Assembly: GCA_016215105.1 (NCBI GenBank)
Contig: JACRLJ010000024.1
Span: forward strand, 1 to 64,000
Direction: 5' to 3'
Origin: Candidatus Hydrogenedentota bacterium
Lineage (GTDB): Bacteria; Hydrogenedentota; Hydrogenedentia; Hydrogenedentales; SLHB01
DNA: 64,000 nucleotides
This document shows, in pieces, positions 35,756 through 43,945 of this stretch. The notes below the pieces were generated by a model, which was not told where the DNA came from, searched no databases, and worked only from the letters and a program-made list of their open reading frames with translations. The position numbers and the translations under genes are program-made. Positions within the stretch are counted from its first letter, which is position 1; each line of letters begins with the position of its first letter.

Positions 35756-38602
35756 CTACTGCGTATTCGAAATCGCGCGCTGAATAGTTTCGATATGCTC
35801 GGCGATTTCCTGGCGCCGCTTGAGCAGCAGCGATGGGTCGCGCGTCGTGTTTGCGAGGTCGCTGGCCAGGGGCGGTCCAATTGTCAGCAACTGATCGGCG
35901 GTGGCCAGGAGAGTCTGTTTTCCGGGGGTGTTTGTCTTCTCAAGGGCGTTGCGAGCTCCTTTCAGCAACGCCAGATAGTCGTAATCGTCGATAGCGTCGC
36001 GCAAGATTTCCAGGCGCACGCTGCTCCAGAAATCTCCGTTCGGTCCGGGATACACGAGTAACGCCTCTCCATTGAAATTGAGATAGCTCCACGTGTTCCA
36101 CGGAATCTCTGGCCACCGCTTGCCCGAGCGGATGGCGTCGTCAATCTCGGGCTTGCCCGACCACGGCTTGTCATTGGACGTCCATTCGTTGATGCCCCAA
36201 TAGAGAAAACCGGTCGCGCCGTACTTCCAACACAGCCACGGGGCCAGGCGATTCTCGAGGCCCGTGTAGTCCATGAAGAAGTTCACATACGGGCGCTTCA
36301 GCGTCGCGCTCGCGTACAACCAAAGTTCGTCGCCTGCAGCCTGGCGTTCGGCGACACCGGCTGCATCGAAAAGGTTTGGCGAAACCACCCACGTGTCCAC
36401 CGCGCCTTCGAGTCCGTTCGCGGGCGGAAATGCCGTGCATAGCCGGCGTACGCCCGGATACGCCTTCGCGGCCTGTTCCAACGCGTCGCGCACGCGCGGG
36501 TAGTCGCTGGGCGTGGGCTCGTCCTGACCGTAGATGTACACCAGGTCGAGCAGGCCGCGCTGCTTGAAGAAGGCATACCTCCCGCCAATCTGCTTCTCCA
36601 TTTCCGCCGTCAACGGCCATTTGTCCGCGATGCCCAGAGGAACCATATTCAGTCCACGTCCAATCTGAAATTCGAGGTCGTCTTCGTCGCCGATGGGACC
36701 AGACGGCGTCATCGGGTTGACGCGATGCTCCAACAGGAACGCCATCTCTTTCCGGTGAACGTCTTTCGGGATTTCCGTCCAGTGATACCACTTCTTGATA
36801 TGGTCCTCGTTTAACCACATGGCGGTGCGCAACGCCGGGCGCAGTGGCAGATCGAAGTCGTACACCCGCACCCGAAGCAACGCCGCGACCGGTCTTGTGT
36901 TCGCCGCGCGGATATTGACCGAACCTGTGTACACGCCCGCCGGGATCTTGTGCGGAACAGTTACGGTAAGCCAGATGGGCTGTTGCGGACGGGCCGCCGG
37001 TACGACGCGGGACGCGGAGGACATCGGCACGAGCGGGTCTTCGATCCAGCCAACCGTATCCACGGGATAGCGCGACGCACGCAATTGCACAAACTCCGCC
37101 CATTCCGCCGTGATGGCGCCGGCGGGAATCTGGGCGCCATCGGGGCCTGCCAATGGGTCTGCGGAAACGCTAACGCCGCTCAGGTCGGCGCCCAATGGAA
37201 CGACAAGAAGCTGGACGCATTCACGCTCGCCTCGCGCCGCGCTGATGTTGATCACCGTTGCCGGCGGGCCGAGGTAGGCCGAGTCGCGCCGTACCTTATC
37301 CATCGTAGAGGCGAGTCCCAACGCAAACGGGGCGTCCGAAATCGCGTTCGCGTGGTCCTGGCGCCAGACGAGCTTCTGCGCCAGGGCAAGCAGGGTTTCG
37401 AGCGGTTGCGCGAGCGCGTTCCAGTCCTCAGCGGACAGATTTGACGCGCTCAATTTGTCCGCAAATCCATCCAACTCCGATTGGATTCTCGTCTTGCCCT
37501 GGGCGCTTCCGGCGCCGCTGGCGTCGGCGCGCGAAGGGGATATTTCCGCGAGAACGCCCCTGATACGGCGCGCCAAATCACGATTCGCCGCGAGATCGAT
37601 TGGTATGGATTGACGCAGGAATGGCTCCGCTGCGCCGTCCCGCCGGACCGTGATTGTCGCGGCGCCCCGAAGGCCGTCCTCCACAACGTACGCCGCGGGG
37701 ACCGTCTGACGGCCGTGGGGAGCAACGGTGGCGACGGAATGATACGCGGTCCAGGGCCCGCTCGCCGTTTCAATGCTCACCACGACTTCGCACCGCTCCG
37801 CCTGCTCGCCATTGTTGGTTATCGTGACAGGGATGGCGTTGGCGCCGGGTTGCGGGGCCCCTACACTTTCGAGGGCGGCGGTCATCGCATCCGGCCCGCC
37901 AAAGTAAAGATCGCCAAAGAACTGCGGCTCGTAGAACCACGCATAGGTCACGGCCCAAGCCGTGTAGCTAAGCCGCGTATTCGTCCGCCACCCCATGTTG
38001 ACGCGCCAGCGGTCATTCGTTCCGGGTTTGGGCAAGTCGACTCCGGCGAATGGAATTGCGAATTCCGTTGTCCAAGTGTTTCCGCTCCGGACGATAGCCG
38101 CCACCGGCGGAACCTTCCATTTCAGGGCTTTCTCCAGGAATTGTGTAACGGATATCTCGCCCTTCTCATTGATGGCGATCTTGTAGTCCGATTCGGGGAT
38201 CCCCGCGTCAATCAGGAACTCCGCGGCGAACGGATCACCGCTCGGCGGATAGGGCAACGCCGGATGGCGCGCCGGGTCGGGGTCGAAACACCGCAAGGCA
38301 ACGTACAGCTTGTCAGCGTCATAGGTCAGCATGGCCTCGGCCTGGTAGGGCGCGAACCGGCCTTCGTACGACAGCGTGAGCGGACGCACTGCAACCGCCG
38401 ACTGCCAACACGCGTCGTCCAGTCGACCGTCGATAGCAGGCGCGGCCGCCGTAGACGCGATTCGTATGGCGGGACGATGGAGTACGTTTCCCGGCGGCGG
38501 AAGCTGCTCGACCGCGTTGGCCCGCCCCGCGTCAATCGCAAGATAGAACAGAAACAAGCGAAAACAAGCGCCGCGCAAACGTGAACCATTGTGAATGGTC
38601 AT
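35756..38602 (-). CDS. Exported DUF4091-type protein with CBM9-like N-terminal domain
   Basis: 948 residues with a signal peptide ('LFLFYLAIDAGRANA'). Residues ~40-230 resemble the carbohydrate-binding CBM9-like domain ('PAIDGRLDDACWQSA', 'LTYDADKLYVALRCFDPDPARHP', 'YTAWAVTYAWFYEPQFFGDLYFGG'). The centre has beta-sandwich 'NQG'-type domains. The C-terminal ~400 residues look like a DUF4091/TIM-barrel region ('RHPVNPMTP'-type loop, 'LDLVYIYGQDEPTPSDYPRVRDAL', 'WLCWKYGATGFLYWGINEW'). The 'YGQDEP' acidic pair is at a glycosidase-like position. GGGGAGGGG precedes the ATG. A role in polysaccharide breakdown is inferred. Confidence 0.85.
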   Translation of the reverse strand: MTIHNGSRLRGACFRLFLFYLAIDAGRANAVEQLPPPGNVLHRPAIRIASTAAAPAIDGRLDDACWQSAVAVRPLTLSYEGRFAPYQAEAMLTYDADKLYVALRCFDPDPARHPALPYPPSGDPFAAEFLIDAGIPESDYKIAINEKGEISVTQFLEKALKWKVPPVAAIVRSGNTWTTEFAIPFAGVDLPKPGTNDRWRVNMGWRTNTRLSYTAWAVTYAWFYEPQFFGDLYFGGPDAMTAALESVGAPQPGANAIPVTITNNGEQAERCEVVVSIETASGPWTAYHSVATVAPHGRQTVPAAYVVEDGLRGAATITVRRDGAAEPFLRQSIPIDLAANRDLARRIRGVLAEISPSRADASGAGSAQGKTRIQSELDGFADKLSASNLSAEDWNALAQPLETLLALAQKLVWRQDHANAISDAPFALGLASTMDKVRRDSAYLGPPATVINISAARGERECVQLLVVPLGADLSGVSVSADPLAGPDGAQIPAGAITAEWAEFVQLRASRYPVDTVGWIEDPLVPMSSASRVVPAARPQQPIWLTVTVPHKIPAGVYTGSVNIRAANTRPVAALLRVRVYDFDLPLRPALRTAMWLNEDHIKKWYHWTEIPKDVHRKEMAFLLEHRVNPMTPSGPIGDEDDLEFQIGRGLNMVPLGIADKWPLTAEMEKQIGGRYAFFKQRGLLDLVYIYGQDEPTPSDYPRVRDALEQAAKAYPGVRRLCTAFPPANGLEGAVDTWVVSPNLFDAAGVAERQAAGDELWLYASATLKRPYVNFFMDYTGLENRLAPWLCWKYGATGFLYWGINEWTSNDKPWSGKPEIDDAIRSGKRWPEIPWNTWSYLNFNGEALLVYPGPNGDFWSSVRLEILRDAIDDYDYLALLKGARNALEKTNTPGKQTLLATADQLLTIGPPLASDLANTTRDPSLLLKRRQEIAEHIETIQRAISNTQ

Positions 38603-38726
38603 GATTCCCCTCCCCGGGATTGCATCCGGCTACAGTGACGATGCGCCTTTGATCATCTGAGTACGCCCGCGCTCGGCGAGCGCGGGCATCTGGAGCCCTG
38701 GCGCACGCAAGCCGCCACGCCCAACG

Positions 38727-39920
38727 TCAATCAACGAACGTAGAGTTGATGACCGCCTGGATGTCCACCGCATCGACGTGGCCATCGCCGTTCACATCCG
38801 CGTTCATACCTCCGATATCGATTGCGAGCGCGGCGTTAATCACCAACTGAATGTCCACCGCGTTTATGGCGCCGTCCCCGTCAATGTCGGCCGCGGGCAC
38901 GGGAATGAAGGCCTGGAATGCAGAGGCCTTCGTGGATTCCTCGCCTGCGGAACTGTCCGGCAACTGGTTGGAAACGAAACAGGACCCCTGGGGCACATAG
39001 TCGGCGTTGCCGCGCACCAAAATGCCTTCGACGACGCCGGTCGCCTGATTGAACACGGGCGAGCCCGAATTCCCGCCGTAGGTATCGAGGTTGGAAAGGA
39101 AGAAAGTGGGGTCACTCGAGTCCGCGACGGTCGTTGTGCTTCCGAATGCAATCTTCGTGGGCAGGCCCGCGGGATGGCCGATCACGCCGACCGGCGTGCC
39201 TACCGTAATCGTTCCGGCGCGGCGTACACCGAGAGGATGCGCGCCTGGCGCCGTAACCGTGCGATCCACACGAACGATCGCGTAGTCCTGGGCGGCGCTT
39301 GTGAGTTCACGCGCAACGACCTGCGTACCGGTGTACACCTGCGACGCATTGACGGTGGTGACCGGTGTCGTGGCGTCCGTCATATCGAAGCCGAACACGA
39401 ACACCACGGCGCCAATATCAGACTCGTCAAAGCAGTGGCCGGCCGTGGCGATCAAATCCTTCCCCGCGAGCCAGCCGGTGCAGAACGCCGCGACCGGCTG
39501 GGCTCCATACGGCTCGGTTTCGCACGCGGGCAGTCCAAATTCGAGATAAGCCGACGTAGAGAACGTAAACGTGCCGTTGCCGTTGTCGGTCAGCCGCGAC
39601 GCGCGCATCACGGCGCACGTGGCGGCCGCCAATTCGAGGCGCAGGGGATCAGTTTCCTGATAGACGTCAAGCCGGTCATCGGTTCCGTAAACAAGTTTCG
39701 GCTGAAGCGCGAGACTGGCCGGGTCCCACGGAACATCGCTCAACTCCGTGCGCGCTTTCGCCATCTTCGCGGAAGACGCCGCCGGCGCCGCGTCGTCACG
39801 CAACGCGGTAGGCATGGCCACAAGTAGTGACGCGAGCGCGCAGCGGACGAAAATGTCCCGCAATCGAGTAAACGGGCGCTTCGCGCTACGCGGAAAGTCA
39901 TTCAGCGCTTTGAACTGCAT
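38727..39920 (-). CDS. Secreted trypsin-like serine protease with dockerin-like calcium repeats
   Basis: 397 residues from ATG 39920, with a probable signal ('LASLLVAMPTALRDDA'). The S1/V8-like triad is visible: His in 'DLIATAGHCFDES', Asp in 'QDYAIVRVD', Ser in 'YGGNSGSPVFN'. After a short linker the C-terminus has two EF-hand-like repeats, 'DIDGDGAINAVDIQLVINAAL' and 'DVNGDGHVDAVDIQAVINSTF'. These match dockerin type I repeats, which bind calcium and dock to cohesins or anchor to the surface. No cohesin is visible here. An extracellular protease is the simplest reading. Confidence 0.88.
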   Translation of the reverse strand: MQFKALNDFPRSAKRPFTRLRDIFVRCALASLLVAMPTALRDDAAPAASSAKMAKARTELSDVPWDPASLALQPKLVYGTDDRLDVYQETDPLRLELAAATCAVMRASRLTDNGNGTFTFSTSAYLEFGLPACETEPYGAQPVAAFCTGWLAGKDLIATAGHCFDESDIGAVVFVFGFDMTDATTPVTTVNASQVYTGTQVVARELTSAAQDYAIVRVDRTVTAPGAHPLGVRRAGTITVGTPVGVIGHPAGLPTKIAFGSTTTVADSSDPTFFLSNLDTYGGNSGSPVFNQATGVVEGILVRGNADYVPQGSCFVSNQLPDSSAGEESTKASAFQAFIPVPAADIDGDGAINAVDIQLVINAALAIDIGGMNADVNGDGHVDAVDIQAVINSTFVD

Positions 39921-40093
39921 ATAAAGGAACTCCCTGATTCCATGGCGCTTCACCGCGCCGCAGCCGCATGAATAGTATACCATGCGTTCAGCCGGACTGC
40001 TCTGTTTATGCTACAATTCGAAACCCACGGCGTTTCGTTGCGCCAACAGCGCGAGACGCCATTTGCGGAACGAGAACGCTAGGAGAGAGCGCT

Positions 40094-40330
40094 ATGGCCA
40101 AGACGCCGAAACCATTGGTGGGAATTATCATGGGGAGCAAGTCGGACTGGCAGGTCATGAGCCATGCCTCCGAGACGCTCTCACAGTTTGGTGTGCCGCA
40201 CGAATGCCGCGTGATCTCCGCGCACCGGAGATCGGCGTTCCCATGGAAAGCGCGTCGCTCAAAGGGCTGGATTCGCTGCTGTCCACGGTGCAAATGCCGG
40301 GCGGAATTCCCGTCGGAACGATGGGCATAG
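40094..40330 (+). pseudogene. purE: purE, 5' part (5-(carboxyamino)imidazole ribonucleotide mutase), broken
   Basis: ATG 40094 with AGGAGAG upstream begins a perfect PurE N-terminus: '[39 protein letters not shown]'. At about 40228 the sequence jumps to the PurE C-terminal region in another frame, so codons 46-78 here are out of frame ('[14 protein letters not shown]'). By comparison with E. coli PurE about 43 residues are missing, including the active-site GGAAHLPG loop. The gene should encode an essential purine-biosynthesis step, so an intact copy must exist elsewhere or the break is artefactual. Confidence 0.85.
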
Positions 40331-40464
40331 GAAAACCCGGCGCCATCAACGCGGCGCTGTTCGCGGTCGCCATTCTCAGCGCCGATCGTCCCGCGTTGCG
40401 CTCGAAACTGCGCGCCTTCCGCCTCGAACAAGCCGAAAAGATCGCCAAGGAAAAACTGCCCTAG
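40243..40464 (+). pseudogene. purE: purE, 3' part in shifted frame
   Basis: The frame from about 40228 onward reads '[73 protein letters not shown]', the normal C-terminal ~70 residues of PurE. ATG 40243 lies in frame, but no ribosome site precedes it. It is contiguous with the 5' fragment; the junction is near 40228. Only a deletion of roughly 130 bp with a frame change explains the pair. Confidence 0.85.
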
Positions 40465-40543
40465 AGCGCCGAGAGGGCTCGATTCGGCAGTCCGCCGCGA
40501 GGGTACGTTCAGCGCTGTCATTTCCAATACGCGCCCCGCACTG

Positions 40544-40588
40544 CGTCATTCTGAGCGCAAGCGAAGAATCTGCCGCCAACGTGCGACG
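40544..40588 (+). repeat. Dispersed repeat, copy A
   Basis: CGTCATTCTGAGCGCAAGCG... followed by AAGAATCTGCCGCCAACGTGCGA. An inverted near-copy spans about 46531-46575. It lies in the purE to deacetylase spacer, where a CACCAGC-GAA-GCTGGTG hairpin (near 40711) may end the transcripts. Confidence 0.7.
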
Positions 40589-40747
40589 GTTTGCCACAAT
40601 GAACGAGGCGCCCGCAATACGCGTGTCGTTTCCTCGCCAACCGCTCCGGAGGCCGCCTTACGCACGTCATTCCGCAGGTGACGGGCGCCACACGTCCTGA
40701 TACGCTCTCACCAGCGAAGCTGGTGGATTAGCCGTAAGCAGGTACAA

Positions 40748-41716
40748 TCATTTGCCCGCCGCCACTTTGTCGCGCCGTTCCTTCAACTCGCGCCAAGTCG
40801 TGAGCAGAATATGCTCGTCTTTCACCAGCTTCTTAAGAACCGGATCGCACATCGCGTTGAGATCACCCAGCCGCGTATCCGTCGAAGGGCTGATCAGAGG
40901 AAACTCCTCCGTGGGCCGGGTGCAGTGTACGATGATCTCCGTAATCCCCGGCTTAAGGTTCTTGAGCAGATCGGCGAAAAGCGCCGTCTTGTCTTGCGTC
41001 TTCCAATCGTACGTTTCCGCGAATATGTCGTCGATCACGGGCAGGCCCGCGTTCCAAATCTTCTCGCTGTACCCCTTGAGCGTCTGCACCGCGTCGGGAT
41101 TGCCCTTCGTCACCAGGGTCATGTGCCCGCCCACCGCCAGCACGGGCGTCTTCGTCTCCATCGCGACTTTGAGCATGCGCTCGAAGAATTCCTTGCTCGC
41201 GAACAATGTGCCCATGTGCGAATCCAGGTGCGTGATCGGCATGCCCATCGTTCGCGCGCGGTCAACTTGCGCGCGGATCTCTTTTTCCACCTCGTCGGGC
41301 GTGGCATGTTTCGTCACGAGATCGACATTGTCCCAAAGGCACCCTTCCTTATCGACAAGCCCCGGCACGGCAGGTTTGCCCGCCACGGGTCCCCAGCGAT
41401 ACAGGTCCCACTCCGACGTGAGCGTCAGGTGCAGCCCCGCGTCCACCTGCGGATGCTTTTCGAGATACCTCGCGAATTCTGGAACCCACGAGCACGGCGT
41501 CATCACGCTTACCGACGTGACCATGCCCTTTTCCAATCCCTCGATCGCGCCCGCGTTCGAGGAATGAGACATGCCCGCGTCATCGCAATGGAAGATGACC
41601 ACGCGGTCTCCGGGCTTCCAGCCCAATTTCTCGGCGTAGGTCTCGGCGCGCGCGCTGAATGGGAATAGCATCAGAACAAGGGCAAGAGCGGAGGATACTG
41701 AACGAGAGAATCGCAT
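40748..41716 (-). CDS. Exported YdjC/ChbG-family polysaccharide deacetylase
   Basis: 322 residues from ATG 41716, with a signal peptide ('ALALVLMLFPFSARA'). The YdjC fold is shown by 'DRVVIFHCDDAGMSHSSNAGAIEGLEKGMVTSVSVMTPCSWVPEFARYL' with the metal-binding 'CDD', 'DAGLHLTLTSEWDLYRW' with a metal histidine, and 'PITHLDSHMGTLFAS' with another. ChbG removes the N-acetyl group from chitooligosaccharides. The exported form here probably acts on extracellular or periplasmic amino sugars. The substrate is not fixed by sequence. Confidence 0.88.
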   Translation of the reverse strand: MRFSRSVSSALALVLMLFPFSARAETYAEKLGWKPGDRVVIFHCDDAGMSHSSNAGAIEGLEKGMVTSVSVMTPCSWVPEFARYLEKHPQVDAGLHLTLTSEWDLYRWGPVAGKPAVPGLVDKEGCLWDNVDLVTKHATPDEVEKEIRAQVDRARTMGMPITHLDSHMGTLFASKEFFERMLKVAMETKTPVLAVGGHMTLVTKGNPDAVQTLKGYSEKIWNAGLPVIDDIFAETYDWKTQDKTALFADLLKNLKPGITEIIVHCTRPTEEFPLISPSTDTRLGDLNAMCDPVLKKLVKDEHILLTTWRELKERRDKVAAGK

Positions 41717-41953
41717 GGCAGGAGTTCCTTTACGACCGTGGTTGGACTGCAAAGCACACGGCTCAAAATCAGCCGCCGCCAGATAGTAAAGGAATTCAAA
41801 ACAATCCGCAACGGCAAGTCACGATACCGAATCCCACAGTCCACCCTTCCCCCTGGCTATAAGACTCGCCAATCCCGAAGCGAATGAGTGCGGTTAGGGT
41901 GGGGAATTGAGTGTCTGGAGCTGTCATTTCTTCACTTCGCTCATACTCCGAAA

Positions 41954-42574
41954 TCACGACGGATTCTTACCGCGCCGCTCGACTATCAACCTTCTTAGAG
42001 CAGCTTCCGTTGTCTCGCCCTTGCCCTGATGCGGTAAGGCGGCGGCCCCTTCAGGTATGATGTTTACGTAATGGCCGTCGTCCCATACCCAGAACTCTGG
42101 AGCGCCACCCCATATCGGTCCATAGAACTCGGTCCGTGAATCCCCAGCAAGATTGTATAACTTAACATCATCGCCCCTTTCCGCAGTGACGGTCACCAGC
42201 TTGATGAATTGAGGGCCGACGGGCTTAATCACTTCCAGCTTCTTGTAAATGCGCCCGTTCGAGTATTTGACGAGCAACTCGACGAGTATTTCATTCTCAC
42301 CATCCCCATCAATATCTCTAAATGAAATACTTTGCGACGGCTCGTCTTCCGTATCGACTGAATGGCTCACATGCCGATAGCCACGATAGCTTTCCGGTAC
42401 CGCATCCTTGGAAGGCGCAAAACAGATGTTCCCATGATCGTCCACATACTTGTAGGACTTGGTGGTGACCGCGCCTGCCTTTGGCCCTGCGCCTAAGCTT
42501 ATCAACGCCGACCAAACAAGCCCTATTGAAATGAGAGTTGCAGTGACGGTGACCGGTCTAGACTTCGAAAACAT
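41954..42574 (-). CDS. Exported hypothetical protein with FG-GAP-like repeat
   Basis: 206 residues from ATG 42574 ('MFSKSRPVTVTATLISIGLVWSALISLGAG'), with one N-terminal membrane segment or signal peptide. A calcium-site-like 'FRDIDGDGENEILVELLV' resembles FG-GAP/VCBS repeats. 'FYGPIWGGAPEFWVWDDGHYVNIIP' is aromatic-rich. No family is assigned. Its base composition is lower in GC than its neighbours, hinting at later arrival. Confidence 0.65.
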   Translation of the reverse strand: MFSKSRPVTVTATLISIGLVWSALISLGAGPKAGAVTTKSYKYVDDHGNICFAPSKDAVPESYRGYRHVSHSVDTEDEPSQSISFRDIDGDGENEILVELLVKYSNGRIYKKLEVIKPVGPQFIKLVTVTAERGDDVKLYNLAGDSRTEFYGPIWGGAPEFWVWDDGHYVNIIPEGAAALPHQGKGETTEAALRRLIVERRGKNPS

Positions 42575-43013
42575 AGCCGCTAATCTCCCATTTGGTTTCG
42601 GAAATCTTTGTTTTCTAAGAGCGCCTAACAAGACGTTGTGTGAGCACTCCGGCGGCTGGGGACAGCCGCCCTCCCGTTCGCCCCGACCTGGGTTTTGTTA
42701 GAAGCTCTAAGAGTATACCTTCCCCAAGGCAAAAAGGATCGGCCAAACCTCGATGCGGTGGCGCGCGAATAGTTGGAACCTGCACGCCCTAGATCTTAGG
42801 GCACATGGCTTTTCCGAACTGACTGTCCTGCTACGGCTCAATACTACGCGGCGGCCACACATATTGACGAGGGGTCACGCGATCCTTGAGCGGTTCCGGT
42901 ATACGCCTAGTGGTACATGAAAGGGCTATTAGCTGACAATAGAGAAACTAGCGAGCTTGGGTCGCAGCACTTTCCCGATAGCCCGGCCTAATAACGGTCA
43001 ACGTACTCCGCCG
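42575..43013. other. Intergenic region with a dispersed repeat, no gene seen
   Basis: About 440 bp. It contains copy 1 of a dispersed ~90-bp repeat (42617-42706) and a GCCCTA-GATCT-TAGGGC hairpin. I see no ORF with a ribosome site. Confidence 0.6.
42617..42706 (+). repeat. Dispersed ~90-bp repeat, copy 1
   Basis: The core CCGGCGGCTGGGGACAGCCG... (42649-42706) matches 50654-50711 almost base for base, and the flank AGAGCGC(C/G)TAACAA is also shared. It contains the hairpin GGCGGCTG-GGGA-CAGCCGCC. Confidence 0.75.
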
Positions 43014-43594
43014 CTACTCGCGGTCGTTGTTTGCGGCCTCCTCTTCCAAAGCCTGCTGGGCTTTCCGCCAGTACTCAGTATCTGGACTCGCACTTGATTG
43101 AAAGATCCCTGCCGCAAACTTGGAGAAATCCTCTAAGATGGAGAGTGGATCGTCCGGTTCGGGGCCAAATCGCTTTTGGCCTTCAGTACGTAGCGCTTTG
43201 TAGAAATAGACGGAAAGAAACACATCACGATCGGCAATCGATACTTTCTCATGAAGATTGTGGGCTAGGCGATTGCGAACCGTGTTCAATCGTAATAGAC
43301 CAGGCCTTAATTGGATTCCGATATAATCGTTCTCGCCAATGAGACCGACTTTTTGGACAAAAGTTAGGCGCGCAGCATCGACATCACCCAGCGCTGGATT
43401 CTTAGCCCTAATATGTTCCGTGAGGAAGTGTTCAACCACAAGGAGAGACCGCAAGACGCGGCCGATAGTATCTTGATCTTGTTCCCACGCAATTCTGAAG
43501 TCTTCACGGCGCTGTTCCATAGCCGAAAAAAATTCGTCTTCCCCCCATATTGCTCGAAAATTCTTGCAACTAGCCGTTCAGGTTGAAGTACCAT
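43014..43594 (-). pseudogene. HEPN-like protein gene with a single-base frameshift
   Basis: The main frame (43520-43014) gives 'EDFRIAWEQDQDTIGRVLRSLLVVEHFLTEHIRAKNP' and 'LLRLNTVRNRLAHNLHEK', with an R-x4-6-H (RNRLAH) motif typical of HEPN domains. Its ATG has no ribosome site. A second frame starts at ATG 43594 with TTTTGGAGG upstream and reads 'MVLQPERLVARIFEQYGG' before shifting. Adding one G to the G6 run (43541-43546) would join both into one ~193-residue protein. Either the gene is inactivated or a base is miscalled. HEPN proteins include RNases of toxin pairs; no MNT antitoxin is adjacent. Confidence 0.7.
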
Positions 43595-43945
43595 ACCTTA
43601 CCTCCAAAATAGGCCGCAGCATCCATTGAGGTTTTGCTCTGCCCTCCATGGCACAGAATCGTAGCACAACCCTGAGACCTCTTCACGGCGAACGAGAGCG
43701 TTTTTTGGGGGGCCTGTTGTTTACGCGCTAGTTCTCCAGCGTGTGCGGGAAACTACGCCCACGAGCTAGGGCGCGCCCTTCTGGCGCTGGCGGACTATTT
43801 AGCAGAGTTGGACAAAACCCTCCTCTCGTTAAGCAAGAATCGCGCTATGGCGATATGTGTCGTAGTTGGCAACTACTTCCCGACACCACGCGGCAACCCT
43901 TCGTACCCTGTGTTTTTGACGTTTAAGTTGTACATAGCGGGCGTT
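43595..43945. other. Intergenic region, nothing recognised
   Basis: About 350 bp between the HEPN-like gene start and the ABC permease end. It contains homopolymer runs (G6, T6) but no convincing ORF, hairpin or promoter that I could defend. Confidence 0.5.

Noticed and set aside
37481-38584. 367-residue plus-strand ORF opposite the DUF4091 gene
   Set aside because: Antisense shadow; the minus-strand gene has a signal peptide and ordered domains.
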